A stretch of 11,507 bases of DNA from T3Sed10-241 sp036796255 (GTDB lineage Bacteria > Bacteroidota > Bacteroidia > Flavobacteriales_D > Cryomorphaceae). The position numbers were made by a program, and so were the translations under genes. Positions within the stretch are counted from its first letter, which is position 1. Every line of letters starts with the position of its first letter. Shown here piece after piece: positions 1-7,732 of this stretch. The DNA is taken from positions 1 through 11,507 of the forward strand of contig DAIRDH010000081.1 of assembly GCA_036796255.1 (NCBI GenBank), written 5' to 3'. Below the pieces are notes generated by a model, which did not search any database, was not told the origin of the DNA, and was given only the letters and a program-made list of their open reading frames with translations.

Positions 1-1215
1 CCGAGTGGCCATCGCAGTGGCATCAAGCAGGTACACACAAGCGGACTAGCACATTCCGGAAGTGTACAATTGCTAAAACCAAACTCAAATTGTTAATAAA
101 GTTGAATAAAAATTCATTTAAAACAATCAGGATCCAGATATAAATTCAACATAATGTGGATATTACAGTCCACTTTTTCCATTTATTTATGATTTGCATT
201 AGATATATTTATAGGTAGTCCATTTACATATAAATCATTTGATTTTTCTTTGCAACGCTTTTACACCCAACCACTGCGTGAAAAAATTAGCACATTTCAG
301 GTTACTTAAAAATGGCGTACTTAACGCGCTCTACCTGGTGTTTTTCAGTTTCGCAATTTTTGAAGGTACAAGCAATGAATTAACCAAGAATGCGTCGCTC
401 GATTCGCAGATCGCATCTATTGGTGCATTGATTTGTACAGGCCTGAGTAAGTTCATGCCTGAAGTCAATCAAGTACACTTACCTAAGCATAAATCGCCGC
501 TAAGTCTTGATGCGAAAGTTACACAGATCACAGAAGCGGGTGTTGGTATTTTTTGCGGGACTCAAGGTTCGGGTTGGTACTGCGGGGCGCATTTACTGTT
601 GTATCATTTAGGATGCACATTCTTTCTTGTTGTAGCGCCCGATGACGATTGGTTTCCAGAAAGACTCCAGCTGCGAGATGTGATATGCAGTCTAAGCAGC
701 AACAAGGCTTTTTCGAAATACCAATTTAGTCTTTCGGAAGCATTTATCGAGCCTCTTGCTCCCCCACCCGACTTCTGTTTCTTCGCGGGTCTTTTCCGGG
801 CCTAGGCCTGTCCAGTAGGTGGCGCCGGCATTGTTTGGAGAACTTCTACGTTTCTCAATGCTTTCAGTCTATTGAATGTCAGCAATCTGGCAGATTCAAA
901 TAGCTGAATACATGTGACATGTTTGATTCAGACATAGCAGTGCAGTACACTTAATGTTGGAATTCACTATTACTTTCAGCTGAGGCTTACAGGACCTTTG
1001 TGAGGTGTAATGACAATGAATTAACAGGTCAAAGGGGGACATTTGAAATGCGCATTCCGGTGAGTATGTCCATCCATCTTGCGCAATCTGGATATTTCAG
1101 CACTGCAATACCCACCTCGGATGGATAAAGGCGAAAGCATTCGCTACGGATTACTGCTATCGCAGTGATAAGAATAAAATTTTTGTCAATAAAAACATTT
1201 CTAAAATTAAAAAGC
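1..1215. other. Gene-poor region, no supported gene
   Basis: I see no convincing gene here. Frames entering from the left edge close quickly (TAG at 47-49, TAA at 94-96), so any upstream gene contributes at most a short tail. Positions 60-240 are AT-rich and look intergenic. A 188-codon open frame at 239-805 (+) starts at TTG, has its only in-frame ATG deep inside, is rich in Cys and Phe, and matches no family I know. On the minus strand a 41-codon open stretch (927 down to a stop at 802) has a protein-like composition, ending MPAPPTGQA, but has no start and stays unidentified. The region may hold decayed coding DNA. No tRNA, rRNA or known ncRNA signature was recognised. Confidence 0.5.
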
Positions 1216-1644
1216 ATGATCAAGAATATAAAAATTTTGGCTTTCGCATTCGCAGCAATGACTATGCTCATTGCATGCGATGACGACGACAATGCAACGG
1301 TCACCCCACAGACTGTTGAAATCAACAACTTCCTTATTTCAGGCAACTGGGTAGTGGAAAGCCTGATTGATGACGGCGAGGACGAAACCGCTGACTATGC
1401 CAACTACGTGCTCAGCTTCAATGAACAGGGAGAAGTTGTAGCAACACATAACAGCGACAGTAACCTAACAAGGTCAGGCACATACCTCGTTTTTGAAGAT
1501 GATGGCCTGATCGAGCTTGAAATGAATTTTATCAATCCCGGCATCATTGACGACCTGCATGATGATTGGTACTTCGTAAGTCAAAGTGGCAACTCCATCA
1601 TCTGGGAGGATAGCGGTGACATCTTAATTCTCACAAAGCTTTAA
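1216..1644 (+). CDS. Lipocalin-like lipoprotein, possibly surface-exposed
   Basis: Predicted 142-residue lipoprotein. The N-terminus has Lys at 3 and 6, a hydrophobic stretch, then lipobox Leu18-Ile19-Ala20-Cys21, so Cys21 would be lipidated after signal peptidase II cleavage. Cys21 is followed by four Asp and an Asn. In Bacteroidota, acidic residues right after the Cys are part of the known export signal to the outer face of the outer membrane, so surface display is possible (inference). The mature part opens with a Gly-Asn-Trp strand and alternates beta-like segments with acidic turns, recalling the small lipocalin-like lipoproteins of this phylum; no ligand can be named. The frame stays open upstream to a GTG at 1165, but ATG 1216 was chosen because it gives a standard signal peptide after an A-rich leader. 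The outer-membrane gene follows after 37 bp. Confidence 0.8.
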   Translation: MIKNIKILAFAFAAMTMLIACDDDDNATVTPQTVEINNFLISGNWVVESLIDDGEDETADYANYVLSFNEQGEVVATHNSDSNLTRSGTYLVFEDDGLIELEMNFINPGIIDDLHDDWYFVSQSGNSIIWEDSGDILILTKL

Positions 1645-1681
1645 TTCACAAATAGAAAAACAAAAACACAAAACCAAACAA

Positions 1682-2314
1682 ATGAAAACGATGAAAAGTC
1701 AATTTGCAATCCTGTTTAGCTTGATTTGTCTGCTCATGTTCCAATTTCCTGCGGTGGCACAGGACAGCCCAGCCCAAAGTAAAACCCTTTTGGGCAGCGG
1801 ATTGCCCGTGGACAAAGAGTCTCTTGGTTTTTTCATTGCGCCGGCTCTTGGATTTACCCAAATGGATGGAGGCAATGCGCACCTCTTTCATGTACGTGGA
1901 GGGATCAGCTACAAGGATAAACTCGCTTTTGGGGCATTTTACAATGTATCCATTAATCGGATCATACCTGTGAGCGAAGTTGTACCAAATATTTATATGG
2001 ATCACTGGGCCCTTGGGGGATTTGTTGAATTTTCGGCTTTGTCTAAGAGGTTAGTTCACCTCAGTTTTCCAGTATTTATAGGTTTCGGGGAAGTTCAAAT
2101 GGACGATGTTCCAGACAACCTCGAACTGGGTGAGGCCAACTTCTTTCAAATAGAACCCTCAGCCATGCTGGAGCTCAATGTGCACAAGAATGTGAGGTTC
2201 AACCTGGGTGCGGGTTACCGCATAGTAGGCGATATGACCTACCGCAATTTTGACCAGAGCGACATTTCCGGACTTACCGGCTACATAGGCCTGAAGATTG
2301 GATTATTTGACTGA
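1682..2314 (+). CDS. Outer-membrane beta-barrel protein
   Basis: Predicted 210-residue secreted protein of the porin-like small beta-barrel type. A signal peptide is clear: Lys2 and Lys5, a hydrophobic core at about 8-22, then Ala-Val-Ala ending at 26 before Gln-Asp. The rest alternates polar and hydrophobic residues with many Gly and aromatic residues, for example around 50-85 and 150-210. It ends in a strand Gly-Tyr-Ile-Gly-Leu-Lys-Ile-Gly-Leu-Phe-Asp, typical of a closing outer-membrane strand. The second Met at residue 4 is an alternative start. It lies 37 bp behind the lipoprotein gene on the same strand and before a strong hairpin, so the two are probably co-transcribed and may act together in the envelope. 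Cargo or structural role is unknown. Confidence 0.75.
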   Translation: MKTMKSQFAILFSLICLLMFQFPAVAQDSPAQSKTLLGSGLPVDKESLGFFIAPALGFTQMDGGNAHLFHVRGGISYKDKLAFGAFYNVSINRIIPVSEVVPNIYMDHWALGGFVEFSALSKRLVHLSFPVFIGFGEVQMDDVPDNLELGEANFFQIEPSAMLELNVHKNVRFNLGAGYRIVGDMTYRNFDQSDISGLTGYIGLKIGLFD

Positions 2315-2374
2315 AGTACCTGCCTACATTCAGCAAACAGAAGTTCCACTCGAAACATTGAAGCCTCGTCACAA

Positions 2375-2400
2375 AACCCACCGCCTTTGTGCGGTGGGTT
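2375..2400 (+). terminator. Hairpin terminator after the outer-membrane gene
   Basis: A perfect 10-bp stem (AACCCACCGC at 2375-2384 with GCGGTGGGTT at 2391-2400) encloses the loop CTTTGT. The GC-rich stem ends in TT and is followed by ATTGTTG, so the U-tract is weak. It lies 60 bp after the barrel gene stop and 47 bp before the methyltransferase start, and probably separates the two transcripts. Confidence 0.75.
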
Positions 2401-2447
2401 ATTGTTGACAGCAAAGAAAAAAATCTTTTCAATTTTAAAATTTCAAC

Positions 2448-3200
2448 ATGGCATTACAAGAGGAGTTTGAAAAACAAGGAAATTGGCTGTTCAAATACAG
2501 GGGGCAGTTGCCATTAATTATACTATTCATCGGCGGATATCTATACCTTCGGTCTGAAATGTATCCTGATTCCTTTATTTTGAGAGATACACCCTATGAA
2601 ATTTACTATGAGATATTTGCATTCATCATTGGACTTATCGGTTTGTTCGTTCGCATTTATACTGTGGGGCACACGCCGAAGAATACCTCAGGTAGAAATA
2701 CCAAAGCGCAAGTGGCTGACACTTTAAATACATCCGGGATGTATTCCATTGTGCGACACCCACTTTACGTCGGCAACTTTCTCATGTGGCTTGCCCCAGC
2801 CTTGCTCACTGGTCACTTCTGGTTTATTGTTGCCTTCTGTTTATTCTACTGGGTATATTATGAGAGGATTATGTACGCAGAAGAACAGTTTTTGAGAAGA
2901 AAATTTAGCGGGCAATACACGGAATGGTCTAAAAAGGTCCCCGCTTTTTTTCCACGTTTTAAAAATTTCAGGAAGTCTGACCTTCCCTTTAGTTGGAAAA
3001 AAGTAGTGAAGAAAGAAAAGAATGGACTGTTTGCACTGTTTTTAATATTTGCAGCCTTCGATGTTCTTGGTGAATATGTTCAGCAGGAGGATGATTATAA
3101 TTACTTTCTAATTGCCATGTGCATCTTTACGGGTTTAAGCTATATTGTTTTAAAATACTTAAAAAGCCATACGGAACTGCTCAACGAACAGGACAGATGA
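2448..3200 (+). CDS. Isoprenylcysteine/phospholipid methyltransferase-type membrane protein
   Basis: 250-residue integral membrane protein of the ICMT/PEMT-like methyltransferase superfamily, which uses S-adenosylmethionine to methylate lipids or lipid-linked groups. Membrane segments lie at about 20-34, 52-73, 107-137, 194-210 and 218-238. The family signature is clear in the centre: Arg-His-Pro-Leu-Tyr-Val-Gly-Asn at 103-110 (the SAM-binding RHPxYxG motif), then Tyr-Tyr-Glu-Arg at 137-140, Glu145-Glu146, and a Tyr-x-x-Trp...Val-Pro-Ala-Phe-Phe-Pro-Arg block at 157-170. The two extra C-terminal helices lie outside this core. Some relatives methylate lipid A phosphate, but the substrate here cannot be read from sequence. 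ATG 2448 follows an AT-rich leader and has no competing start nearby. It stands alone, convergent with the cyclase gene. Confidence 0.82.
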   Translation: MALQEEFEKQGNWLFKYRGQLPLIILFIGGYLYLRSEMYPDSFILRDTPYEIYYEIFAFIIGLIGLFVRIYTVGHTPKNTSGRNTKAQVADTLNTSGMYSIVRHPLYVGNFLMWLAPALLTGHFWFIVAFCLFYWVYYERIMYAEEQFLRRKFSGQYTEWSKKVPAFFPRFKNFRKSDLPFSWKKVVKKEKNGLFALFLIFAAFDVLGEYVQQEDDYNYFLIAMCIFTGLSYIVLKYLKSHTELLNEQDR

Positions 3201-3296
3201 AAACGATTGGCTAGAGGTCAAATGTGCGGGCGCTTATGCATATTCAATGTTGTTATTTCTAGCATTGGAGTAATGTATTGCTAATTCGCAATTCAC

Positions 3297-4337
3297 CTAC
3301 CCTTCTACCGCGTATACCAGCACCGGTAGCTGCTTGTTTTTCATTTTGATCTCTCCCACGCACCTGCATTCAAACGAATCTTTTACTTTGTTGTAGGTTT
3401 TTTCCGTGATAACGATTTGGCCTTTGTCAGCAGCGGCTTGCAGGCGGGCGGCCACATTCACCGGGTCGCCGATTACGGTGTAGTCGAGGCGGCGCAGGGA
3501 TGCCGCACCGATGTTGCCCCATACCATTTCACCGCTGTTCACCCCGATGGATACCTGCGGTTTGAATTTGGATTCGCCGATGCCAATGTCGGCGGCCTGG
3601 ATGGCTGCGCGAATGGCGAGGCAGGCGTCAAGTGCCCTGTCTGTATGGTATTCGCCTTTGAAGGTGGCCATTACGGCATCGCCCAGAAATTTATCGACGG
3701 TACCTTCGTGATCGATGATCTCCTTAACGATGATGTCAAAGTAGGAATTTAGCATAGTAACCACCAAGTCAGCGGGTTGGGATTCGCTGATGGAAGTAAA
3801 TCCGCAAATGTCGATGAAGGCCACACTCCCTTCCAGGGTTTCATTTTCAAAAAGTGACTTTTCCGCCCCTTTACCGCCCATAAAGTTGAGCACGGTCTCG
3901 TCCACATACATTCGGAGGATGTTGTTTTCCTTGACGGCTTGGAGGGTCTTTTTGAGGGCGGCCACATGCAGGATGGTTTTCTCGATGGTAATCTCCAGGT
4001 CTTTGAAGTCGATGGGCTTGGTGATAAAATCGAAGGCACCCCGGTTCATCGCGGTGCGTATGTTTTCCATGTCGCCATAGGCCGATACAATCACCGACTT
4101 GAGCAGGGAATGCGATTCGTGGAGCTTGCTGAGCAAGGTGAGCCCATCCATTTCGGGCATGTTGATGTCACTCAGCACAAGGTCTATATCCGGGTGCTCG
4201 GCGAGCTGCTCGAGTGCATGGCGGCCATTTTCTGCAAAGATAAAATCGTACTCGTTCTGCCTGATTTTTTGGCGGAAGCGCTGCTTGATGAGTACTTTCA
4301 AATCATCTTCGTCGTCTACAACCAGAATTTTGGTCAT
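3297..4337 (-). CDS. Response regulator fused to class III adenylate cyclase
   Basis: 346-residue cytoplasmic two-domain protein. The receiver (about 1-125) has acid pocket Asp8/Asp9, phosphoacceptor Asp57 in SDINMP, Ser85 and Lys107, so it looks fully functional. A short helical linker (about 125-150) leads to a class III nucleotide cyclase domain (about 168-346). Metal-binding Asp176 and Asp220 are present, and purine-selecting residues Lys216 and Asp285 are those of an adenylate rather than guanylate cyclase. Asn294 and Arg298 match the transition-state residues. The product should be cAMP, with phosphorylation of Asp57 tuning output (inference). It is the last gene of a minus-strand unit, starting 14 bp after the stand-alone receiver, and its receiver resembles that neighbour, suggesting duplication plus domain fusion. 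Confidence 0.93.
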   Translation of the reverse strand: MTKILVVDDEDDLKVLIKQRFRQKIRQNEYDFIFAENGRHALEQLAEHPDIDLVLSDINMPEMDGLTLLSKLHESHSLLKSVIVSAYGDMENIRTAMNRGAFDFITKPIDFKDLEITIEKTILHVAALKKTLQAVKENNILRMYVDETVLNFMGGKGAEKSLFENETLEGSVAFIDICGFTSISESQPADLVVTMLNSYFDIIVKEIIDHEGTVDKFLGDAVMATFKGEYHTDRALDACLAIRAAIQAADIGIGESKFKPQVSIGVNSGEMVWGNIGAASLRRLDYTVIGDPVNVAARLQAAADKGQIVITEKTYNKVKDSFECRCVGEIKMKNKQLPVLVYAVEG

Positions 4338-4351
4338 GGGAATGGTCTCTT

Positions 4352-4723
4352 TTACAGCAGTTCGGTAATTTCTTGCTTGAGGGTAATGAAGTCGATAGGC
4401 TTGGTAAAGAATTCTTTGGCGCCCGACTTCATGGCTTTGTCATAGTTGTCGCTGTCGCCATAAGCCGATATCATACTCACGTTGATTTGCGGAAAGCGCT
4501 CCTTGACTTTTGCGAGTAGCTCGAGGCCCGTCATGCCCGGCATGTTGATATCGGAGAACACGTATACTACCTTGGGCGGATTGGAACTCTCAAGGATGTC
4601 GAGGGCTTCCTGTCCGGAAAAGGCGAATGAGAGTTCGATGGTTCCGCTTTTGATTTCCTTGCGAAACTTCTGTCTAAAAAGCATTTCGACGTCTTTTTCG
4701 TCGTCGACGATAAGGATTTTCAT
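4352..4723 (-). CDS. Single-domain response regulator (receiver only)
   Basis: 123-residue CheY-like receiver with no output domain. The canonical residues are all present: acid pocket Asp7/Asp8, phosphoacceptor Asp58 in SDINMP, Ser86 and Lys108 in FFTKP. Such proteins act by binding a partner, relaying phosphate, or serving as a phosphate sink. The gene starts 3 bp after the stop of the NTF2-like histidine kinase and ends 14 bp before the receiver-cyclase, so the three are surely one operon and the kinase is the likely phosphodonor. It shares the receiver style of the cyclase protein, including FRQKF near the start and SAYGD before the final helix, so the two receivers probably compete for the same kinase (inference). 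Confidence 0.92.
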   Translation of the reverse strand: MKILIVDDEKDVEMLFRQKFRKEIKSGTIELSFAFSGQEALDILESSNPPKVVYVFSDINMPGMTGLELLAKVKERFPQINVSMISAYGDSDNYDKAMKSGAKEFFTKPIDFITLKQEITELL

Positions 4724-4726
4724 AGG

Positions 4727-6055
4727 TTATTGGTTGTTATTGGTTCGTGGAATTTCAACGATGAACCGGGTGTAATTGCTGAGTTCCGATTCGATGGAGA
4801 TGTTGCCTTTGTGGTTTTTGATAATGTCGTGCGTAATGCTGAGCCCTAAACCGGTGCCTTCCTTTCCTTTTTTGGTGGTGAAGAAGGGTTCGAAGAGTTT
4901 TTGTCGATTATCATCGGAAATGCCGGGGCCATTGTCCTCGAACGACACGGTGACGCGGTCTTTGCCTGCTGCTGATTTTACGGTAAGTACCGGCAGGTAA
5001 GCCCCATTTTGCGAAAGCAGTGCCTTGTCGCGCATGGCATCAAAAGCGTTCTTGCATAGGTTGAGCACCACGCGGCTGAAGTCTTCCGGGAAGAGGGGCA
5101 CGCTGCCGATATGCGCGTCGAGTTCGTAATTGATCTTGACGTTGATGGCGTTTTTGGTGGCACGCATGCCGTGAAAAGCGAGGTTGACGTACTCGCTGAG
5201 GAGCTCATTTAAGTCGGTGGATTCCAGTACGCCGCTGCCTCCGCGTGAATGCATGAGCATGGACTTCACAATGCTATCTGCGCGGGTGCCGTGCTGGTGT
5301 ATTTTACTGAGGTTTTCGGCCACATCGCCGAGCAGGTTTCTGATTTCGGCGGTCAGCTCATTTTGCGGAAGCTTGGCCAGGGCTACTTTGATTTCGTCGA
5401 CATACTCGAGGCTAAGCTCCGAGAAGTTGTTGACGAAGTTCATCGGGTTTTTGATTTCGTGGGCGATACCGGCGGCGAGCTGTCCGAGCGCAGCGAGTTT
5501 TTCCTGCACCACGAGCTGGGTTTGCGTGGCTTTTAGTTCTTCAAGCGAGGCGGCCAGCTCAGCCGTTTTTTGGTTGACCTTTGCCTCGAGCTGTTGGTTC
5601 TTGGTTTTCCAATCGTTGATATGCCAGGTGTCGTTTTCGCTCATTACGGGGGTGGAGCCATGCCAATGCACGACTTTCCATTGACCGTCTATGTTGTCGA
5701 GCATAGTGCTGATGCGGAAGGGAAACTCAACCGTGCCGTCGGGAAGTTTAAGTTTTATATTTCCTTCTTCTACGATCAAGGCCGCAAGCCCACTTGAAAG
5801 GACGCGCTTTCGCAGGTGTTGCCTGTCAAAATGAAAGTTGGCATTTTCGCTCTCTCTAATTTGATTCTCGACCAGTTTTTTACATTCTGCGATTCCGTGG
5901 ATTCTTTCGTCGATGGTGGTGCCAAAGCCAGTAATATCTGGGATTACCAGGTCATTCAACAGATCTATGTCAGCCTCCATGATCATGACCTTCATAAACA
6001 TATCATAGACTTTGTCCAGATCGGATTCAGAATTCTTATCTCGGGGATCGGTCAT
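4727..6055 (-). CDS. Soluble histidine kinase with NTF2/SnoaL-like sensor
   Basis: 442-residue kinase with no signal peptide or membrane helix, hence cytoplasmic. Residues about 12-135 look like an NTF2/SnoaL-like alpha-beta cone fold: an N-terminal helical part rich in acidic residues, then strands closing with GQWKVVHWHGS, as in NTF2-like proteins. This is probably the ligand sensor. A coiled coil (about 148-186) leads to the HisKA helix with phospho-acceptor His199 in AAGIAHEIKNP. The ATPase domain has N-box Asn332/Asn336, DNGPGI at 374-379, FEPFFTTK at 388-395 and GTGLGLSI at 400-407. All catalytic elements are intact, and no palindromic insert is present, making it the reference for its interrupted paralogue at the right edge. 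It heads the tight kinase-receiver-cyclase unit; ATG 6055 follows a TATAAA leader. Confidence 0.9.
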   Translation of the reverse strand: MTDPRDKNSESDLDKVYDMFMKVMIMEADIDLLNDLVIPDITGFGTTIDERIHGIAECKKLVENQIRESENANFHFDRQHLRKRVLSSGLAALIVEEGNIKLKLPDGTVEFPFRISTMLDNIDGQWKVVHWHGSTPVMSENDTWHINDWKTKNQQLEAKVNQKTAELAASLEELKATQTQLVVQEKLAALGQLAAGIAHEIKNPMNFVNNFSELSLEYVDEIKVALAKLPQNELTAEIRNLLGDVAENLSKIHQHGTRADSIVKSMLMHSRGGSGVLESTDLNELLSEYVNLAFHGMRATKNAINVKINYELDAHIGSVPLFPEDFSRVVLNLCKNAFDAMRDKALLSQNGAYLPVLTVKSAAGKDRVTVSFEDNGPGISDDNRQKLFEPFFTTKKGKEGTGLGLSITHDIIKNHKGNISIESELSNYTRFIVEIPRTNNNQ

Positions 6056-6200
6056 TTTATACTCAGTTGGTATGCAGCTATTTTTCAGGGCTAATATCTG
6101 AAAACTATTGCAAATGAAGGGCGCTAAGTGGCGGTATATTCATTATTGAGGGCTGACCCATTGAATTATGCGTTTTTCGGGTACCCTTCCGATTCAAATT
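6056..6200. other. Intergenic gap inside the minus-strand signalling cluster
   Basis: 145 bp between the six-TM kinase stop and the NTF2-like kinase start. It is the only sizeable gap in the cluster, so a promoter for the kinase-receiver-cyclase unit would be expected here. I looked for the Bacteroidota TTG-N19-TAnnTTTG pattern on the minus strand and did not find a good match. No strong hairpin was seen. Confidence 0.4.
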
Positions 6201-7592
6201 TCATGTTTGAGGTATATAAATTTTGAATTCAGATCCTTCTCCTTCCGCACTTTGTACGCTGATTTCCCCTTCATGGGCTTTGACAATGTCATAGCTGAGG
6301 GACAATCCCAATCCGGTCCCTTGTCCGGTGGGCTTGGTGGTAAAGAATGGCTGGAATATTTTGTCTTTGATGGCATCGGGGATCCCGGGGCCGTTGTCGG
6401 AGATGGAAATTTCGATGTGGTCGCCGCGCATTTTTGTGGACACGGTGATTAATGCCCGCTGTACAGACGGAGCATGCTCCGTCTGTACAGCTTGAAAAGC
6501 ATTATTGATCAGATTCAGCAATACCCTTCCCATATCCTGTGGCACGATATTCACTTTCGGTAAATCAGGATCGAAATCTGTTCTGTATTCAGCTTTGAAG
6601 TTGATATCCTTAGCCTTGATGCCATGATAGGAAAGCTTCAGGTACTCTTCGGCCAAGGCATTAATATTGGTTGGTGCCTTCTCCCCTTTTCCGACGCGAC
6701 TGTGGGCGAGCATACCTTTTACGATGGCATCTGCACGCTTGCCATGGCGGGTGATTTTTTCGAGATTTTGCTTGATGTCGGATGAGATTGCTTTCGCTTC
6801 TTCCACATCGCCTTTGTCCAGCTCTTCCTGCATCTCCTCGATAAGCTCGTTGCTCACTTCGCTGAAATTGTTGACGAAGTTGAGCGGGTTTTGTATTTCA
6901 TGGGCAATGCCCGCTGTAAGTTCACCCAAGCTGGCCATTTTCTCAGCATGTATAAGTTGGGCTTGGGCTGCCCTTAGTTCCTTTAAGGCATTATCGGCTT
7001 TCTGCTTTTCAATTTCGGCCTTTTTTCTGTTTGAAAATTCCCTGTAGCGCAAGTTTTCACTCACCTGAGCTGCAATGACACAAAAAGTCATCAATGCAGT
7101 GGGATTGGCATAAGTCATGAAGTCCTTTGGAATCTCTCCAAAAAATACTAAAACCAAAAATGGCAACACAAATAAGGGAGAGTAACTGATTGCAATGGCT
7201 TTAGAGCCTCCATAGGAACCAATGTACACGGCAAAGACGGCTACCGCCACACCACTTATGGCCCGTTCAAGCTCCATATTTCTTGCAATTACCTCCCATG
7301 TAATACCTGCTACCATGAAGCATATCAGGAAACACCAAACCTGATAGCTGTAAAAAATCAATTTAACGTTCCTTCTTTGCTTGCTGAATGCCAGAATCAC
7401 CAAGAATATGGCGAGGATTACGGATGGAAGTCTCCATTTGGATGCCCATGCATAGTCGCTCACATTGTTATCAGCGTATATGAAAGCAATGCCTACAATG
7501 AAAATGTACAGGGGTCCTGTGTACTGAATCATCCGCATGATTTTAATGATGCGTTCAGCCCTGAATTCTTCTATAAACTGACGTGATGACAT
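6201..7592 (-). CDS. Membrane histidine kinase with six TM segments
   Basis: 463-residue inner-membrane kinase. Six hydrophobic segments (about 25-40, 54-69, 78-98, 111-126, 134-151, 163-177) form the sensor; there is no large periplasmic domain, and I do not recognise the sensor family. A coiled coil (about 180-216) precedes HisKA with phospho-acceptor His231 in TAGIAHEIQNP. The ATPase domain has N-box Asn363/Asn364, DNGPGI at 399-404, FQPFFTTK at 413-420 and GTGLGL at 425-430, so the enzyme looks active. Between the N-box helix and the next strand, residues about 369-379 (VQTEHAPSVQR) are encoded by a perfect 34-bp palindrome. The phosphotransfer domain is nearly identical to that of the 7TM-DISM kinase further right. 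It is divergent from the NlpC/P60-like gene across 140 bp. Confidence 0.9.
   Translation of the reverse strand: MSSRQFIEEFRAERIIKIMRMIQYTGPLYIFIVGIAFIYADNNVSDYAWASKWRLPSVILAIFLVILAFSKQRRNVKLIFYSYQVWCFLICFMVAGITWEVIARNMELERAISGVAVAVFAVYIGSYGGSKAIAISYSPLFVLPFLVLVFFGEIPKDFMTYANPTALMTFCVIAAQVSENLRYREFSNRKKAEIEKQKADNALKELRAAQAQLIHAEKMASLGELTAGIAHEIQNPLNFVNNFSEVSNELIEEMQEELDKGDVEEAKAISSDIKQNLEKITRHGKRADAIVKGMLAHSRVGKGEKAPTNINALAEEYLKLSYHGIKAKDINFKAEYRTDFDPDLPKVNIVPQDMGRVLLNLINNAFQAVQTEHAPSVQRALITVSTKMRGDHIEISISDNGPGIPDAIKDKIFQPFFTTKPTGQGTGLGLSLSYDIVKAHEGEISVQSAEGEGSEFKIYIPQT
6458..6491. repeat. Perfect 34-bp palindrome inside a kinase gene
   Basis: The left half (GCTGTACAGACGGAGCA, 6458-6474) is exactly reverse-complementary to the right half (6475-6491), with no mismatch. 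It lies in frame within the six-TM kinase and encodes roughly VQTEHAPSVQR between the N-box helix and the next ATPase strand. The GTACAGACG end is shared with the element at 11407-11449, so both belong to one repeat family with differing centres. Such palindromes are typical of REP-like dispersed elements; the family name is not known to me. Confidence 0.9.
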
Positions 7593-7732
7593 GAATAAAT
7601 TGCGCTCTGAATATGGTTGTTTTAAAGATTGTAAATAACGACAATTTTAGTTTAGCTTCCACTTATTTGTGTATTTTGCAGCCATTGCATATTGTTTTTG
7701 ATTTCGCCCACAATCCTTTCAATCAACTATTT

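Noticed and set aside
239..805. 188-codon plus-strand open frame
   Set aside because: TTG start, only one deep internal ATG, Cys- and Phe-rich odd composition, no recognisable domain; more likely chance or remnant.
1048..1128. 26-codon plus-strand open frame with AAAGGGGG upstream
   Set aside because: Too short, no similarity known to me, and Shine-Dalgarno sequences carry little weight in Bacteroidota.
1029..1346. 105-codon minus-strand open frame
   Set aside because: Antisense to the lipoprotein start and its leader; no family resemblance, while the plus strand has a clear lipobox.
7671..7680. Possible -7 promoter box GTATTTTGCA before the NlpC/P60-like gene
   Set aside because: Two mismatches to TAnnTTTG and no TTG at the right distance upstream.
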